IMG/VR virus record: IMGVR_UViG_3300006947_000007 | Location: 1 to 64,000 of that record | Reading direction: 5' to 3' (one strand) | Origin: a virus | DNA: 64,000 bases | Shown here: positions 54,441 to 63,650 of the stretch, piece by piece | Layout: the number at the start of each line of letters is the position of its first letter | How positions within the stretch are numbered: position 1 is the stretch's first letter | Position numbers and translations under genes: made by a program | Notes under the pieces: model-generated | Told to the model about the DNA's origin: nothing | The model's database searches: none | What the model saw: only the letters and a program-made list of their open reading frames with translations

Positions 54441-55590
54441 AACTAGTGTCTCCCGGAAACAATGGTAATTTAGTTCCTGGTGCTCGTTTAGGTATCTTAC
54501 TATCTGCTGAACTAACACATGAAGGACTAATACAAGGCATAGGTTTACTAAACAACTTAAAGCCTGTTTCAATGTTTCCTAACGGTACATCCTTGCAACT
54601 GTAACTTCTTTTTACACTACCATCCGGTTCTCTAATAATAATACTACGATACCCTGAACTACATTCCCAGTCGGTGAACTTATTAAAGTTAAAAGCATTA
54701 AATCTTTCTGCTTGATCCATGTACCATTCCTTATGATTACTATCCTTAAACTCTACTTGGAAGTGTTGTGGCACACTCTCCTCACCAAAGTTTTTATATA
54801 TAGGATCAGGTGCTCTCATAAATGTAGGTGTGGGTCTTTCTACATTTATATTTTTAGATTCAGTAAATGCCCGCTGTGGCATTCCGTTGTGTAACCTTTC
54901 AAGCATGTCTTTAGTGTAACCGTCGACAACCTTAGACGCTGTTGGATCTGATTGAGGCTTGAGCGTAACGTTAATACCTCTATTGTGGAAATATAACGAT
55001 TCTTCCCATAGGTCTTCGAACCATTCGGGAACCATAACTTGGTTAATTGTGACTTGGACATCGTGTTCCTGGACGAAGCAAAGTTTATCGGCGAAGTCTT
55101 CTCGTTTCTCTTGTGTGTTAACGTGTTCCCTGTGGTATGAGGCTGTAATACTGGCTCTATGGAACGCTGATACAATTTTGACATATTTTTCAAACCATTT
55201 CATATTTCTCGACATGTTCGTAGTCATGTGTACACTAGTAAAATTAGTGTTGCTTACGTCATCTGCCAAGTGTTTCATTATATCTAAATAGCCAGGATGG
55301 AACGTTGGTTCACCTCCACTTAAACTAAAGTGAAAACTGTTAAATCCACGTTCACGTGCTTGGCGCTTAATCTCATCAACTGTTGTTAAACATAACTCAG
55401 TAGGCCTGAAATCTTTCTTATCACTTCTAGCATACGGCCAACAGTAAGAACATTTGTAGTTACAAAAACGTCCTAGTAACCAACTAACTGAAAACATATC
55501 TCTATACAGCATAGTTCGTTGTCCTACTCTAACTAAATCGTCAAAGGGGACTTTACTAAAATCGTAGTTGCTCCATTTTAAATCATTCAT
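54433..55590 (-). CDS. radical SAM protein
   Basis: 385 aa. Core motif C-N-Y-K-C-S-Y-C (about 43-50) and S-G-G-E-P-T-F (about 90-96) identify the radical SAM fold. The C-terminus has W-E-C-S-S-G-Y, S-C-K-D-V and P-C-I-S-P-S-C, a SPASM-like set of cysteines. SPASM enzymes commonly modify peptides. It is a third architecture beside the two others in this window. It overlaps the neighbours by 8 nt each. Confidence 0.88.
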   Translation of the reverse strand: MNDLKWSNYDFSKVPFDDLVRVGQRTMLYRDMFSVSWLLGRFCNYKCSYCWPYARSDKKDFRPTELCLTTVDEIKRQARERGFNSFHFSLSGGEPTFHPGYLDIMKHLADDVSNTNFTSVHMTTNMSRNMKWFEKYVKIVSAFHRASITASYHREHVNTQEKREDFADKLCFVQEHDVQVTINQVMVPEWFEDLWEESLYFHNRGINVTLKPQSDPTASKVVDGYTKDMLERLHNGMPQRAFTESKNINVERPTPTFMRAPDPIYKNFGEESVPQHFQVEFKDSNHKEWYMDQAERFNAFNFNKFTDWECSSGYRSIIIREPDGSVKRSYSCKDVPLGNIETGFKLFSKPMPCISPSCVSSADSKIPKRAPGTKLPLFPGDTSYE

Positions 55591-56767
55591 TTAATAACTC
55601 CTTTGCCCACGGAAACATATCTCGATACTTAATGGGGTTATTAAAATCCCATAGTTGAACACTCGTATATAGTTCACGGCGTTCTTGGTTAGTAATTTCC
55701 CGTACATCATTCTTTATCCGATGAAGTAGTGTATGGTAACTGTTGCTAACATTTGTGGGGAAAGCAAAGTTGTCTAGTTGTTCTATTAGATTAGTTCGAT
55801 ACTTCATCGGAATTAGTTCCCAATTAAGGCAGGTAGGATAGTCGATATCATTCCATTCGATTTTACAAGTGATATTATCTTCTTTAATCCAGTTGAAAAA
55901 CTCAACGATTCCGAACAAATTTAAATGACTCCAACACGGTGTAATAGAAGTTGTTATTCCGTGCTCTAATAATATATTGTAATTTCTTTTTACTGATTTC
56001 CATCTTACTGGATAGCGTTGATATTCGATCCATTTGTCTACACCATCTATGCTACAGCCGATACTGGCACTATCGAATTGTTTAAGTATATCTAAGACAT
56101 AAGTTTTCACTGTAGTACAGTTTGTTAAGAAGAACGTATGTAAGTCTGTGCGGCCCGCTTTGATTAGTTTTATTAATAGTTCTTCTACTTCTGGCATTAC
56201 AAACGGTTCACCACCAGCAAATTTTATTTCTTTAATATTCTCATTGTTTAAAATAAATTCATATAAGCCTTTAACAGGATCAATATAACCAACACTACTG
56301 TAATATACAGCATTTTCATCCTTAGCAAATTGAATATCTAAAACGCCTGCCTCTGTAGCTGATACTATATTCTTTGCTATTTGGTCACTGTTGCCGGAGT
56401 AACACATCTTACATTGTAAGTTACATTTATTCGAAAGACGCACATCTATTATTTCTAATACAGGAGTATCAAAAGGATCTATTCTGCGTTCTTTATATAA
56501 TTTATTTGATTCTTGCCTTTTAGATATAGATCCACTGTCTTCTAATTTCCAACATGACACACAGCTCGACGGCCTAGTATCTGTTAGAAACTCATGCCGT
56601 ATATTATTTAATCCCTCATCAGTATGGAACCAGTTGTTCGATCCGCTAAGAGGTGTTCCCTTGTAACTATCTGTTTGTATACAGCAAGACTTATATCCGG
56701 GTGTAGTGTCGCCCGAATTATGATCTATATATAGTTCTCTGAACGGGATATAACAAAAGTTTTTCAT
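55583..56767 (-). CDS. radical SAM protein with N-terminal auxiliary-cluster module
   Basis: 394 aa. N-terminal cysteines: F-C-Y-I-P-F, S-C-C-I-Q and S-C-V-S-C-W-K-L-E-D-S, then the core C-N-L-Q-C-K-M-C (about 116-123) and F-A-G-G-E-P-F. This arrangement (cysteine module first, SAM core second) is shared with the proteins at 39642, 58772 and 62385. Overlaps the 258-aa oxygenase by 4 nt and the next radical SAM gene by 8 nt. Confidence 0.88.
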   Translation of the reverse strand: MKNFCYIPFRELYIDHNSGDTTPGYKSCCIQTDSYKGTPLSGSNNWFHTDEGLNNIRHEFLTDTRPSSCVSCWKLEDSGSISKRQESNKLYKERRIDPFDTPVLEIIDVRLSNKCNLQCKMCYSGNSDQIAKNIVSATEAGVLDIQFAKDENAVYYSSVGYIDPVKGLYEFILNNENIKEIKFAGGEPFVMPEVEELLIKLIKAGRTDLHTFFLTNCTTVKTYVLDILKQFDSASIGCSIDGVDKWIEYQRYPVRWKSVKRNYNILLEHGITTSITPCWSHLNLFGIVEFFNWIKEDNITCKIEWNDIDYPTCLNWELIPMKYRTNLIEQLDNFAFPTNVSNSYHTLLHRIKNDVREITNQERRELYTSVQLWDFNNPIKYRDMFPWAKELLNE

Positions 56768-57540
56768 AGTGTCCTCATAAACGATATCCTCACGCCACCT
56801 TTCATAATAAAATTACCTGCGGTAGATTCGTGTACTTGCGCGGTGTCGAATACAAGTAACGACCCCGGTGACCATTTAAAATCCCTTTCAATTGTTAGTC
56901 CTTTATGGTATTCTTTATCAGTTATTCCTATCCTGGCCATCTCTTTTTGTTTCATTTTCTCATCACCAATAACAGTAGGTCTGCGATTAACATCGTACAC
57001 ATCCTTAATAGCAGTATAATCTGTTGAGGAGTCGTAGTGCGAAGTAGGCACAGTTGAGCCGTGATCTAATGTTGTGCCTACATCTGCTATACGTTGATCA
57101 TAGAATACTATACGGCAGTTGCTAGTGTCTGGTTGTAAGTATAGTGGGATTAATACACTCTTGTAGGGTGTATTTTGATGTTCCCAAGCACCGCGTTCTG
57201 GCATGTCAGTATGTATACCGTATTGGTGCGGTGTGTGAAAGAAATTACCCTGTACGCTAGTAACAATGTCAAAATCAATATACTGTGATAACTTTTCTTT
57301 TAGGATATTAACTAATTCGTCAAAGTTCCCTGCTGTCATTAGCAATCCACTAGTGTTTCCTAGCATCCACTCATCTGTTTTATTGTACATAAAATCTGTT
57401 AGTGTTTCTAATTCATCTTCTGAAAACATATCTTCATGACATTCGGCTACAGAGAAGTATTTTGTTAATTCATCGGGATATTCGGAACGCCACTTATGAT
57501 CAGCGTGTGCTTTAAGTTCGGTATTATGTCCTATAGTCAT
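56764..57540 (-). CDS. 2OG-Fe(II) oxygenase (phytanoyl-like)
   Basis: 258 aa. Iron ligands H-T-D at about 113-115 (Y-G-I-H-T-D-M-P) and the distal His in F-D-T-A-Q-V-H-E-S, followed by R-I-S-F-M-R for 2-oxoglutarate. The segment W-S-P-G-S-L-L-V-F-D is the usual strand before the distal His. It is between radical SAM genes and overlaps each by 4 nt, mirroring the pair at 26984-28905. Substrate unknown. Confidence 0.87.
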   Translation of the reverse strand: MTIGHNTELKAHADHKWRSEYPDELTKYFSVAECHEDMFSEDELETLTDFMYNKTDEWMLGNTSGLLMTAGNFDELVNILKEKLSQYIDFDIVTSVQGNFFHTPHQYGIHTDMPERGAWEHQNTPYKSVLIPLYLQPDTSNCRIVFYDQRIADVGTTLDHGSTVPTSHYDSSTDYTAIKDVYDVNRRPTVIGDEKMKQKEMARIGITDKEYHKGLTIERDFKWSPGSLLVFDTAQVHESTAGNFIMKGGVRISFMRTL

Positions 57541-58583
57541 ACTGCTACCCAGGCCTCTTCTTGCTCTATGTGGTTATTCATTGTCCATGCATTGCCCTTA
57601 CATACATTCCAGCATACTTTATATTCACAACCACTTTTCTTTTCCCATTCCTCCTTAAACTGTTCAAATACACCATGTTGTAATATAAACTGTAGTGTAT
57701 TCTTTTCTGCTAAGTTAAATCCTTTATTATAATGATTAAACAAATAAGGATTATCTGTTTTAAATTGTTCTGGATAACCGATGTGGCTTTTACAATAACG
57801 TTGACTAGTATAACAGCAAGGCCATATTCGTCCTTCACCGTTTAAATAAATTCTACTTAATTCTAAGGATTTACAACCTATGGCTTGATCGTTTGTCACT
57901 ACATCAACTGTGTTTGCTCGTATATCTTCTGCTTGTGCAGTTGTATATTTAACTCCATTAGCACCCGGATGCGAGTTTAATGATTTGTATAATGCAGGTG
58001 GTGGTCTCATGCTCATTCTAGAATCAAATCTAGCAAACCTATAAGACTTTGCTAATTGACTAGCTTCTGTTGTTTGGTGTTTGTTATGCTCAAATATTAG
58101 CCATTTCCATGTTGCCTTGCCGCCTGCTTCAATAAACGTTGTAAAGTTTTGTTTAAGTTTTGTCCAATCTACATTAACTCTGTATATGTGATTAGTATCT
58201 TCTAGTCCGTCTATGCTAAATGTACAGTCAACTCTAGGTATCTTTGCGAGTTTTTGCCAAAACTCATTGCTTCTAAGTCCACCATTAGTATCTATAAACA
58301 CTTTACTAACACCCAAGTCCACCCATGTCTGAATACCTTCTAGTATCCTAGGGTTCATTAACGGATCGCCTAGATTACCGCATAGGTGTATTTCTAATTC
58401 GTTTATATTAGGTATTTGTTTAATTACTTTTGTTACTATGTCAACATCTAGATGTTCTTCAATTAAATTGGGTAATTTATCACTGGTTCCCCAATAATGT
58501 CTACTACAGCCAGGGCATGCCGCATTACAGTATGTAGATAATTCTACTTCTAATTGTTTTATTTTATCTAGTTCAATAAACAT
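57537..58583 (-). CDS. radical SAM protein with SPASM-like C-terminus
   Basis: 348 aa. Core motif C-N-A-A-C-P-G-C (19-26) and G-N-L-G-D-P-L-M-N-P, then C-terminal W-P-C-C-Y, Q-R-Y-C and C-W-N-V-C for auxiliary clusters. Paralogue of the enzyme at 26984-28279, with which it shares C-P-G-C, D-T-N-G-G-L-R/S-T-N-G-G-V-R and W-x-K/E-L. It overlaps the oxygenase gene by 4 nt and lies 1 nt from the DUF2061 gene. Confidence 0.88.
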   Translation of the reverse strand: MFIELDKIKQLEVELSTYCNAACPGCSRHYWGTSDKLPNLIEEHLDVDIVTKVIKQIPNINELEIHLCGNLGDPLMNPRILEGIQTWVDLGVSKVFIDTNGGLRSNEFWQKLAKIPRVDCTFSIDGLEDTNHIYRVNVDWTKLKQNFTTFIEAGGKATWKWLIFEHNKHQTTEASQLAKSYRFARFDSRMSMRPPPALYKSLNSHPGANGVKYTTAQAEDIRANTVDVVTNDQAIGCKSLELSRIYLNGEGRIWPCCYTSQRYCKSHIGYPEQFKTDNPYLFNHYNKGFNLAEKNTLQFILQHGVFEQFKEEWEKKSGCEYKVCWNVCKGNAWTMNNHIEQEEAWVAV

Positions 58584-58584
58584 G

Positions 58585-58785
58585 TCATTCTTTGCCCCAT
58601 TCTATTTTATCCCATACTCGTTCATGAATATAATACAAAATAGCCATACCAAATAAAGAAACAACAAACCAACCAGTCTGTTCCCAATTACCTGTTATAA
58701 TATAACTTACTATTGTTAAAAGAACTATAACAATAATTCTCCATGATATTGTTTTAACAATAGATCTTTTTTTAGTGTCCATCAA
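58585..58785 (-). CDS. DUF2061 membrane protein
   Basis: 66 aa with the family pattern: K-R-S-I-V-K-T-I-S-W-R (6-16), two membrane helices (16-32; 38-52), and Y-Y-I-H-E-R-V-W-D-K-I at the end. DUF2061 proteins are small inner-membrane proteins of unknown role, found also in phages. Its start overlaps the 437-aa radical SAM gene by 14 nt and its stop is 1 nt before the next. Confidence 0.9.
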   Translation of the reverse strand: MMDTKKRSIVKTISWRIIVIVLLTIVSYIITGNWEQTGWFVVSLFGMAILYYIHERVWDKIEWGKE

Positions 58786-60085
58786 ACAGTTCCTTATACT
58801 GCGGTGTAACCATTAATATGTTTTGTTTTCTTTCTTGGTCTAAGTACTTTGTAAACTTAATAAATTCAGGCATTTTATCTGAATAGTCTTCAGCGTCCAT
58901 ATAGTTTGTTACACTATCTAATATTTTATTAAACTTTTGTTTAACATTGTCATCTATTGTTGTATCTTTATCTAATTTATCTTTATAATAATTGTAATGT
59001 TCGTGGACATCTTGTTTTAATTCTTTATTTAATAATCTAATATTAGCACGTTTAGGACCGTGAGCTACGTGATGTGTTATAACAGGCTTACTGCTACTTG
59101 AATTAATCTTTTTATATCCTGATTCTTTTAATTTCCACATCATAAATTCAGGTAAATGAAATATATTATATGCTGTAACAGTAAAGGCAATCCAGGCAAC
59201 AACATTCTTAGGTAAATTATCTAACTTTTCTAAGTTTGCTTTTGCCTGTCGCCATTTAACTGGCCAACGTTGGTATTCTATCATCGGCCCCATTCCATCT
59301 ATACTAGCACCGACTCTTATTTGTTTAAATTCTTCCCACATTTTTAATACTCTAGGTGGAAGTGATGTCATATTCGTATTATATTCAATCATTATATTTT
59401 TAGCACACCCCGAATCAATACATCTCTGTAAGAATTCATAATGACGTTCGATCATCATCGGTTCGCCGCCTGCCATATAAACATGTTCAATATAAGGAAT
59501 ATTCTTTTCCATTTGTTCCCAAAATGTTTCTGAATTATGCCAATCATAGTCAGTTGTTTCTAACCTTCCTTTAGCATTACGTTTAAGTTCCACGGTTCCG
59601 TGTGTATCTTCGTACGTTGTTCCTCCGTGGTACCCTAGCCATTGTTCGTACCATGTGTGACTATCAGTTGGGCCACACATCCTACAGGCTAGATTACATA
59701 AGTTTCCGAAACGTAAATCGTAATACTGGTTGCGAACTGTGATGCTACCGTCAGGTGCTGTATCACGAACAGCGGACTCGTAATCATATTCCCAATGCTC
59801 TAATTCGTACAACCTTCGGCTTTGTAATCCTGCTTCTTCTTCAGATTTACAGCGACCGCACTCCTCACTCCAACGACCTGCTAACATATTTTTACGAACT
59901 ATCTTCATTAGGTCAGCGTTCTTGGCATCATCAAAGTTATCACGGCCAGCATTAAAACTGGTACCGTCTGGGTGTCTTACTACGCCCTGATTCTTAGTCA
60001 CATTGGCTTGACAACATATTCTAATGTCTCCATTGTTTCTAACTGCTTGGAAGTTCCAAGGTATCGGGCAAAATGTTTTACTCAT
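58772..60085 (-). CDS. radical SAM protein with N-terminal auxiliary-cluster module
   Basis: 437 aa. N-terminal cysteines: T-F-C-P-I-P-W, R-I-C-C-Q-A-N and E-C-G-R-C-K-S-E-E-E-A-G, followed by the core C-N-L-A-C-R-M-C (about 128-135) and A-G-G-E-P-M-M. This is the fullest example of the N-terminal module type. The C-terminal 100 residues are helical and cysteine-free. It overlaps the P-loop-like gene at 60078 by 8 nt. Confidence 0.9.
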   Translation of the reverse strand: MSKTFCPIPWNFQAVRNNGDIRICCQANVTKNQGVVRHPDGTSFNAGRDNFDDAKNADLMKIVRKNMLAGRWSEECGRCKSEEEAGLQSRRLYELEHWEYDYESAVRDTAPDGSITVRNQYYDLRFGNLCNLACRMCGPTDSHTWYEQWLGYHGGTTYEDTHGTVELKRNAKGRLETTDYDWHNSETFWEQMEKNIPYIEHVYMAGGEPMMIERHYEFLQRCIDSGCAKNIMIEYNTNMTSLPPRVLKMWEEFKQIRVGASIDGMGPMIEYQRWPVKWRQAKANLEKLDNLPKNVVAWIAFTVTAYNIFHLPEFMMWKLKESGYKKINSSSSKPVITHHVAHGPKRANIRLLNKELKQDVHEHYNYYKDKLDKDTTIDDNVKQKFNKILDSVTNYMDAEDYSDKMPEFIKFTKYLDQERKQNILMVTPQYKELFDGH

Positions 60086-60764
60086 GTTTAAGATTTCCTA
60101 GTTCTAATATTTCCCAATTTTTCCTATGATATTTTGCTATCAATGTAGTAATATCTCCTATAGTCACCGGGCTTTCTACTTTAAATGTATCCTCAGTACG
60201 CTCTACTATCTCAGTTATCAAACGAGGATCCAATTCATGAAATAAACTAGTGTAGTCATAAGTGTAATCAGCTTTATAGTGATTCATGTTCTCAGTTTCC
60301 CAAGAATGAATGAGAGTTTGTTCAGCTTCGTGTACACTTCTATTAAATTCGTCTTTCTTTTTATAGTTTGCTAGATTATTTAATTCTATTCTTTGATCAA
60401 CATTATCTAAAATACATACAACACCGTAATGCGGTATGCCTGGAAGACTAGCGTCTAATATGAATGTTCCTTTGTAAGACACATTTAATCTATCTATGAT
60501 TTCTTTCCGAGCTCGATGTTTCTCATACCTATTTCCTAAGTATTTACGCCAAATGCTTTGGCACTCAAGTAATTCTTTATTCCAGTCAGTTCTATCATAC
60601 CAATTAGGATTAAAATGGAATGGCAAGTATATACCGTCAAACAAATTATTAGTATCTATTTGTTTTTCGATGTTTTTTACAGTTTCTTTCCCTTTAATTA
60701 CTGTTTGTAATGCTCCGAGAAAGTTCTTCCCCGCACCGTGTTGTATTATGCTAAATTCTCTCAT
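60078..60764 (-). CDS. P-loop-like protein, family member 4
   Basis: 228 aa. Motif H-G-A-G-K-N-F-L-G-A-L-Q at 9-20 matches the family signature with a P-loop Lys. The C-terminus N-W-E-I-L-E-L-G ends in a helix. Same length as members 1 and 2. It is placed between a sulfotransferase and a radical SAM gene. It may be a transferase of sulfate or phosphate. Confidence 0.72.
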   Translation of the reverse strand: MREFSIIQHGAGKNFLGALQTVIKGKETVKNIEKQIDTNNLFDGIYLPFHFNPNWYDRTDWNKELLECQSIWRKYLGNRYEKHRARKEIIDRLNVSYKGTFILDASLPGIPHYGVVCILDNVDQRIELNNLANYKKKDEFNRSVHEAEQTLIHSWETENMNHYKADYTYDYTSLFHELDPRLITEIVERTEDTFKVESPVTIGDITTLIAKYHRKNWEILELGNLKHE

Positions 60765-60803
60765 TTTATTATACTTCTATATCTATTATTGTTCCTTGAA
60801 GGG

Positions 60804-61664
60804 TCATCTATAACTCTCCAAATTTATATCTGTTATCATACAGTTTTGATCTATTGTCATTAAGTCCGATAAACCATCAATTTCATATTTCTTATGTATT
60901 TTTGTTGCTAGTTCATATAGTTGGTCATAATTAGAAACAATATCTTTTTTATCAGGTGCTTTTGAGTTGTTATCTTTTAATTGATCATAATGTTGTCCGG
61001 TATGGACTATTACTTCGTCAACCTCTGGTAATTCCTCAGTTAAAGTATCGCATATAGATAAAGAGCCAAATATTTCTTTCGGTGTCCGTCCTACTATGTC
61101 ATCCTCATAAAACAGCAAATCTTGAGCCTTTATATTGTGTGGGTTATTTGCTAAAGTCATATAATTACCTTCTATAACACTCTTACATACTAATTCAAAA
61201 AACTCTGGATCTATATGTATTTTGCTAGTATCATTATACGGCGGCAGCCATTCTAGTTTATGTCTAGCAATTGTGGCGCTCAGTACAGTACTCCATATAT
61301 CACGTCTAGTTAAAACAATATTATGTTGAGCTAAATTCATCGTTACTTTTTTCAAATCATCCATATCTTTGAAGATTTCGTCTTCCATTTCACCCGGGTG
61401 TGTTTTCCAGACAGCGGCATTAGTTTTGCCATTTACAAGTGCTTCCATTTTATTGCAGACTGCCTGCCTAATTTGTTCTGGTGTGTCTAAACCCATCAAC
61501 TCATCATTATTAAAAGAAAATGGTGACCCAGTCCACATGGGGTTATCAGCACATTTAGGACAAGCGTCCATATATAACATAATTATATCATGTAAGTAAT
61601 TGCTACCCGATCTAGGTGTAGCATAAATTTGAACCTTTTTTGGTTTTGTTTGTGCCCATTTCAT
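60804..61664 (-). CDS. sulfotransferase-family protein
   Basis: 286 aa. The start Y-A-T-P-R-S-G-S-N-Y-L (13-23) is a PAPS-binding 5'-phosphosulfate loop, and I-V-L-T-R-R-D-I-W-S near residues 116-125 fits the 3'-phosphate-binding R ... S element. Sulfotransferases move sulfate from PAPS to hydroxyl or amino groups, in the cytoplasm. The gene overlaps the SGNH gene by 4 nt. The acceptor is unknown. Confidence 0.85.
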   Translation of the reverse strand: MKWAQTKPKKVQIYATPRSGSNYLHDIIMLYMDACPKCADNPMWTGSPFSFNNDELMGLDTPEQIRQAVCNKMEALVNGKTNAAVWKTHPGEMEDEIFKDMDDLKKVTMNLAQHNIVLTRRDIWSTVLSATIARHKLEWLPPYNDTSKIHIDPEFFELVCKSVIEGNYMTLANNPHNIKAQDLLFYEDDIVGRTPKEIFGSLSICDTLTEELPEVDEVIVHTGQHYDQLKDNNSKAPDKKDIVSNYDQLYELATKIHKKYEIDGLSDLMTIDQNCMITDINLESYR

Positions 61665-62392
61665 GTTAGTATTTCCGTTAATTTAGGTATTATAGCCTCG
61701 GCAAACTTTTTATGACTCTTTGCTCCGGGGTGTTTATCTTTGTAATCATCATTAGCATACGTTGGACTATTTCGTTGTATACCTACGCCAGGTATAAAGA
61801 ACTGCTTATGGCATAGGTGTTGAGCATAATTAAATGCAGAAACATCGTAATGATCTTTACATAGTAGTTCATCGCTTTCAACATAAGCATAAGGAATCTT
61901 TAAATTACCTAGATATTGTTCTGCGATACCTACTTCTTTATATAAATTAATTAATTGTTGTGCTTTATTAATATATAATTTATTGTGGGCGTTAATTAAT
62001 GATTTATCTATTCCATTAGTAGTACTTGCCCATGTACTGTTAGAGAAGTTAGGTTGTTTATCTTCACTCCAGTTTAAATGTATAACACCGTCGTCAGCAA
62101 TATAACTTACGTTTTCTTTATTACTAACCACGTCAGTAAAATATTCATTTCTATTAGCATTTGGCCATTGTATAAACACAAAGTCAGGATAGCCGTGTAC
62201 GGGGTTATCTAAGTATTGTAATAATATTCTATTAACCGTGCTAGGACTTGCTCCTGGTATTGCTAAATTAATTAATTTATTAAATCCTAATTGTTCTTTT
62301 AATTGTATAGTATAACTATTATATCTTATGCCATACTGTATGTGATGACCTAAATGACTATAGCTACAGCCTAGTACTAATAAATTACTCAT
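61661..62392 (-). CDS. SGNH-hydrolase-like protein
   Basis: 243 aa. Block I is V-L-G-C-S-Y-S (6-12) with the nucleophile Ser10, block III W-P-N-A-N-R, and block V D-K-H-P-G-A-K-S-H (near 221-229) with D-x-H. Third SGNH protein of the window, here of another subtype from the two 297-aa paralogues. It overlaps the radical SAM gene by 8 nt. Likely an esterase or acyl-transferase of a sugar. Confidence 0.8.
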   Translation of the reverse strand: MSNLLVLGCSYSHLGHHIQYGIRYNSYTIQLKEQLGFNKLINLAIPGASPSTVNRILLQYLDNPVHGYPDFVFIQWPNANRNEYFTDVVSNKENVSYIADDGVIHLNWSEDKQPNFSNSTWASTTNGIDKSLINAHNKLYINKAQQLINLYKEVGIAEQYLGNLKIPYAYVESDELLCKDHYDVSAFNYAQHLCHKQFFIPGVGIQRNSPTYANDDYKDKHPGAKSHKKFAEAIIPKLTEILT

Positions 62393-63650
62393 TTAAAAAT
62401 TCCTTTAATTTAGGAAATACCGTTTCCCAATTCTCTTGTCTTACTACATCTACTACTCGCTCGTGTTTATTAAAGTTCGCTAGTGCTGACGTTGTGATTA
62501 AAGAATCCATTATATGAGCAAGGTCTAACGTTTGTAAACTATTCTTTAATTCTGTTAAAGAATGCCATACTTGATTTTGCCACTTGCTACTTACTCCTTC
62601 ATCAGCAAAATTAAATGAGTTAAAATCCTCATCAATCAATTCTAATAACCTAGTCTTCTGCTTATTATTTAAGCAATATACACTTAGGTGTGACGGTTCG
62701 CTTAATCGTGCTGTATTAAGAAAGAATGACTCTTTATCATTTAATATGCTTTTATCTATATACATAGTACACCAATCTATAAACTCTCTATAGTATAACA
62801 CATTATAGAGGCTTTGTGTGTGCGATACGCCAATATATATGTTTTTATTTTCGTTATGTAGTTTACAGTACCAAGCAACAGCTTCTTCTACCTTACTCCA
62901 ATTACTCTTCTTACGCATAAACTCGCCACGTTTGCCTATGCCATCTAAGGACATATTAAGGAATACTGTATTAAACTTATTAAAGTTTTTAATATATTTG
63001 TTTTTAGGAATGAATGTAGCATTAGTAAAGATGTCTAATGTAATGTTCTTAGCAAAACCCCAATCAACTAAGCGTTGTAGGAACTCTGCTAGGTATTCAC
63101 TAAGGAATGGTTCACCACCTGTTACTTTAACTTCATTTAAGTATTTACAGTCGTCCTTAGATAAGTTAAGCATTGTGTCTATTGTCTTAGGTATTGCCTT
63201 ATCCTGTTCCCAGGCTTCATTGTTACCATAAAACCATTTAACCAAATGATCCGATGCTTCTAAGTCTTCATCCCAACTTGTACTTAATACTGGGTCACAT
63301 ATACGACATTTAAGGTTACAGTAGCGTCCTGTTGTTATTTCTAAGTAAGTCAACACTCCTTTTATCTCTGGAGAGTTCGGCTTAACACTACGATTAAACT
63401 TATCATATGGTAATAGACTGCTTGTTCGCATACTAGTATTACTAGAGTCTTCTTCTACTTTACAGCGTAAACAACCATTATCCCATATACCATTAGCCAT
63501 GTTATCTCTAGGCGTACTATATAACTCTTTGAATTCAATAGGATTATCTACGTATTCACTATTGCCTGTGTAACGACAACAAGGCTTAACACTACCGTTA
63601 GGTTCTATCATCATTCCATGCTCTAAATACTTACATACTATCGCGGTCAT
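62385..63650 (-). CDS. radical SAM protein with N-terminal auxiliary-cluster module
   Basis: 421 aa. N-terminal cysteines: V-C-K-Y-L-E-H, P-C-C-R-Y and G-C-L-R-C-K-V-E-E-D-S, then the core C-N-L-K-C-R-I-C (about 112-119) and T-G-G-E-P-F-L. Fourth protein of this type. Overlaps the SGNH gene by 8 nt and the truncated family member at 63647 by 4 nt. Confidence 0.88.
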   Translation of the reverse strand: MTAIVCKYLEHGMMIEPNGSVKPCCRYTGNSEYVDNPIEFKELYSTPRDNMANGIWDNGCLRCKVEEDSSNTSMRTSSLLPYDKFNRSVKPNSPEIKGVLTYLEITTGRYCNLKCRICDPVLSTSWDEDLEASDHLVKWFYGNNEAWEQDKAIPKTIDTMLNLSKDDCKYLNEVKVTGGEPFLSEYLAEFLQRLVDWGFAKNITLDIFTNATFIPKNKYIKNFNKFNTVFLNMSLDGIGKRGEFMRKKSNWSKVEEAVAWYCKLHNENKNIYIGVSHTQSLYNVLYYREFIDWCTMYIDKSILNDKESFFLNTARLSEPSHLSVYCLNNKQKTRLLELIDEDFNSFNFADEGVSSKWQNQVWHSLTELKNSLQTLDLAHIMDSLITTSALANFNKHERVVDVVRQENWETVFPKLKEFLNE

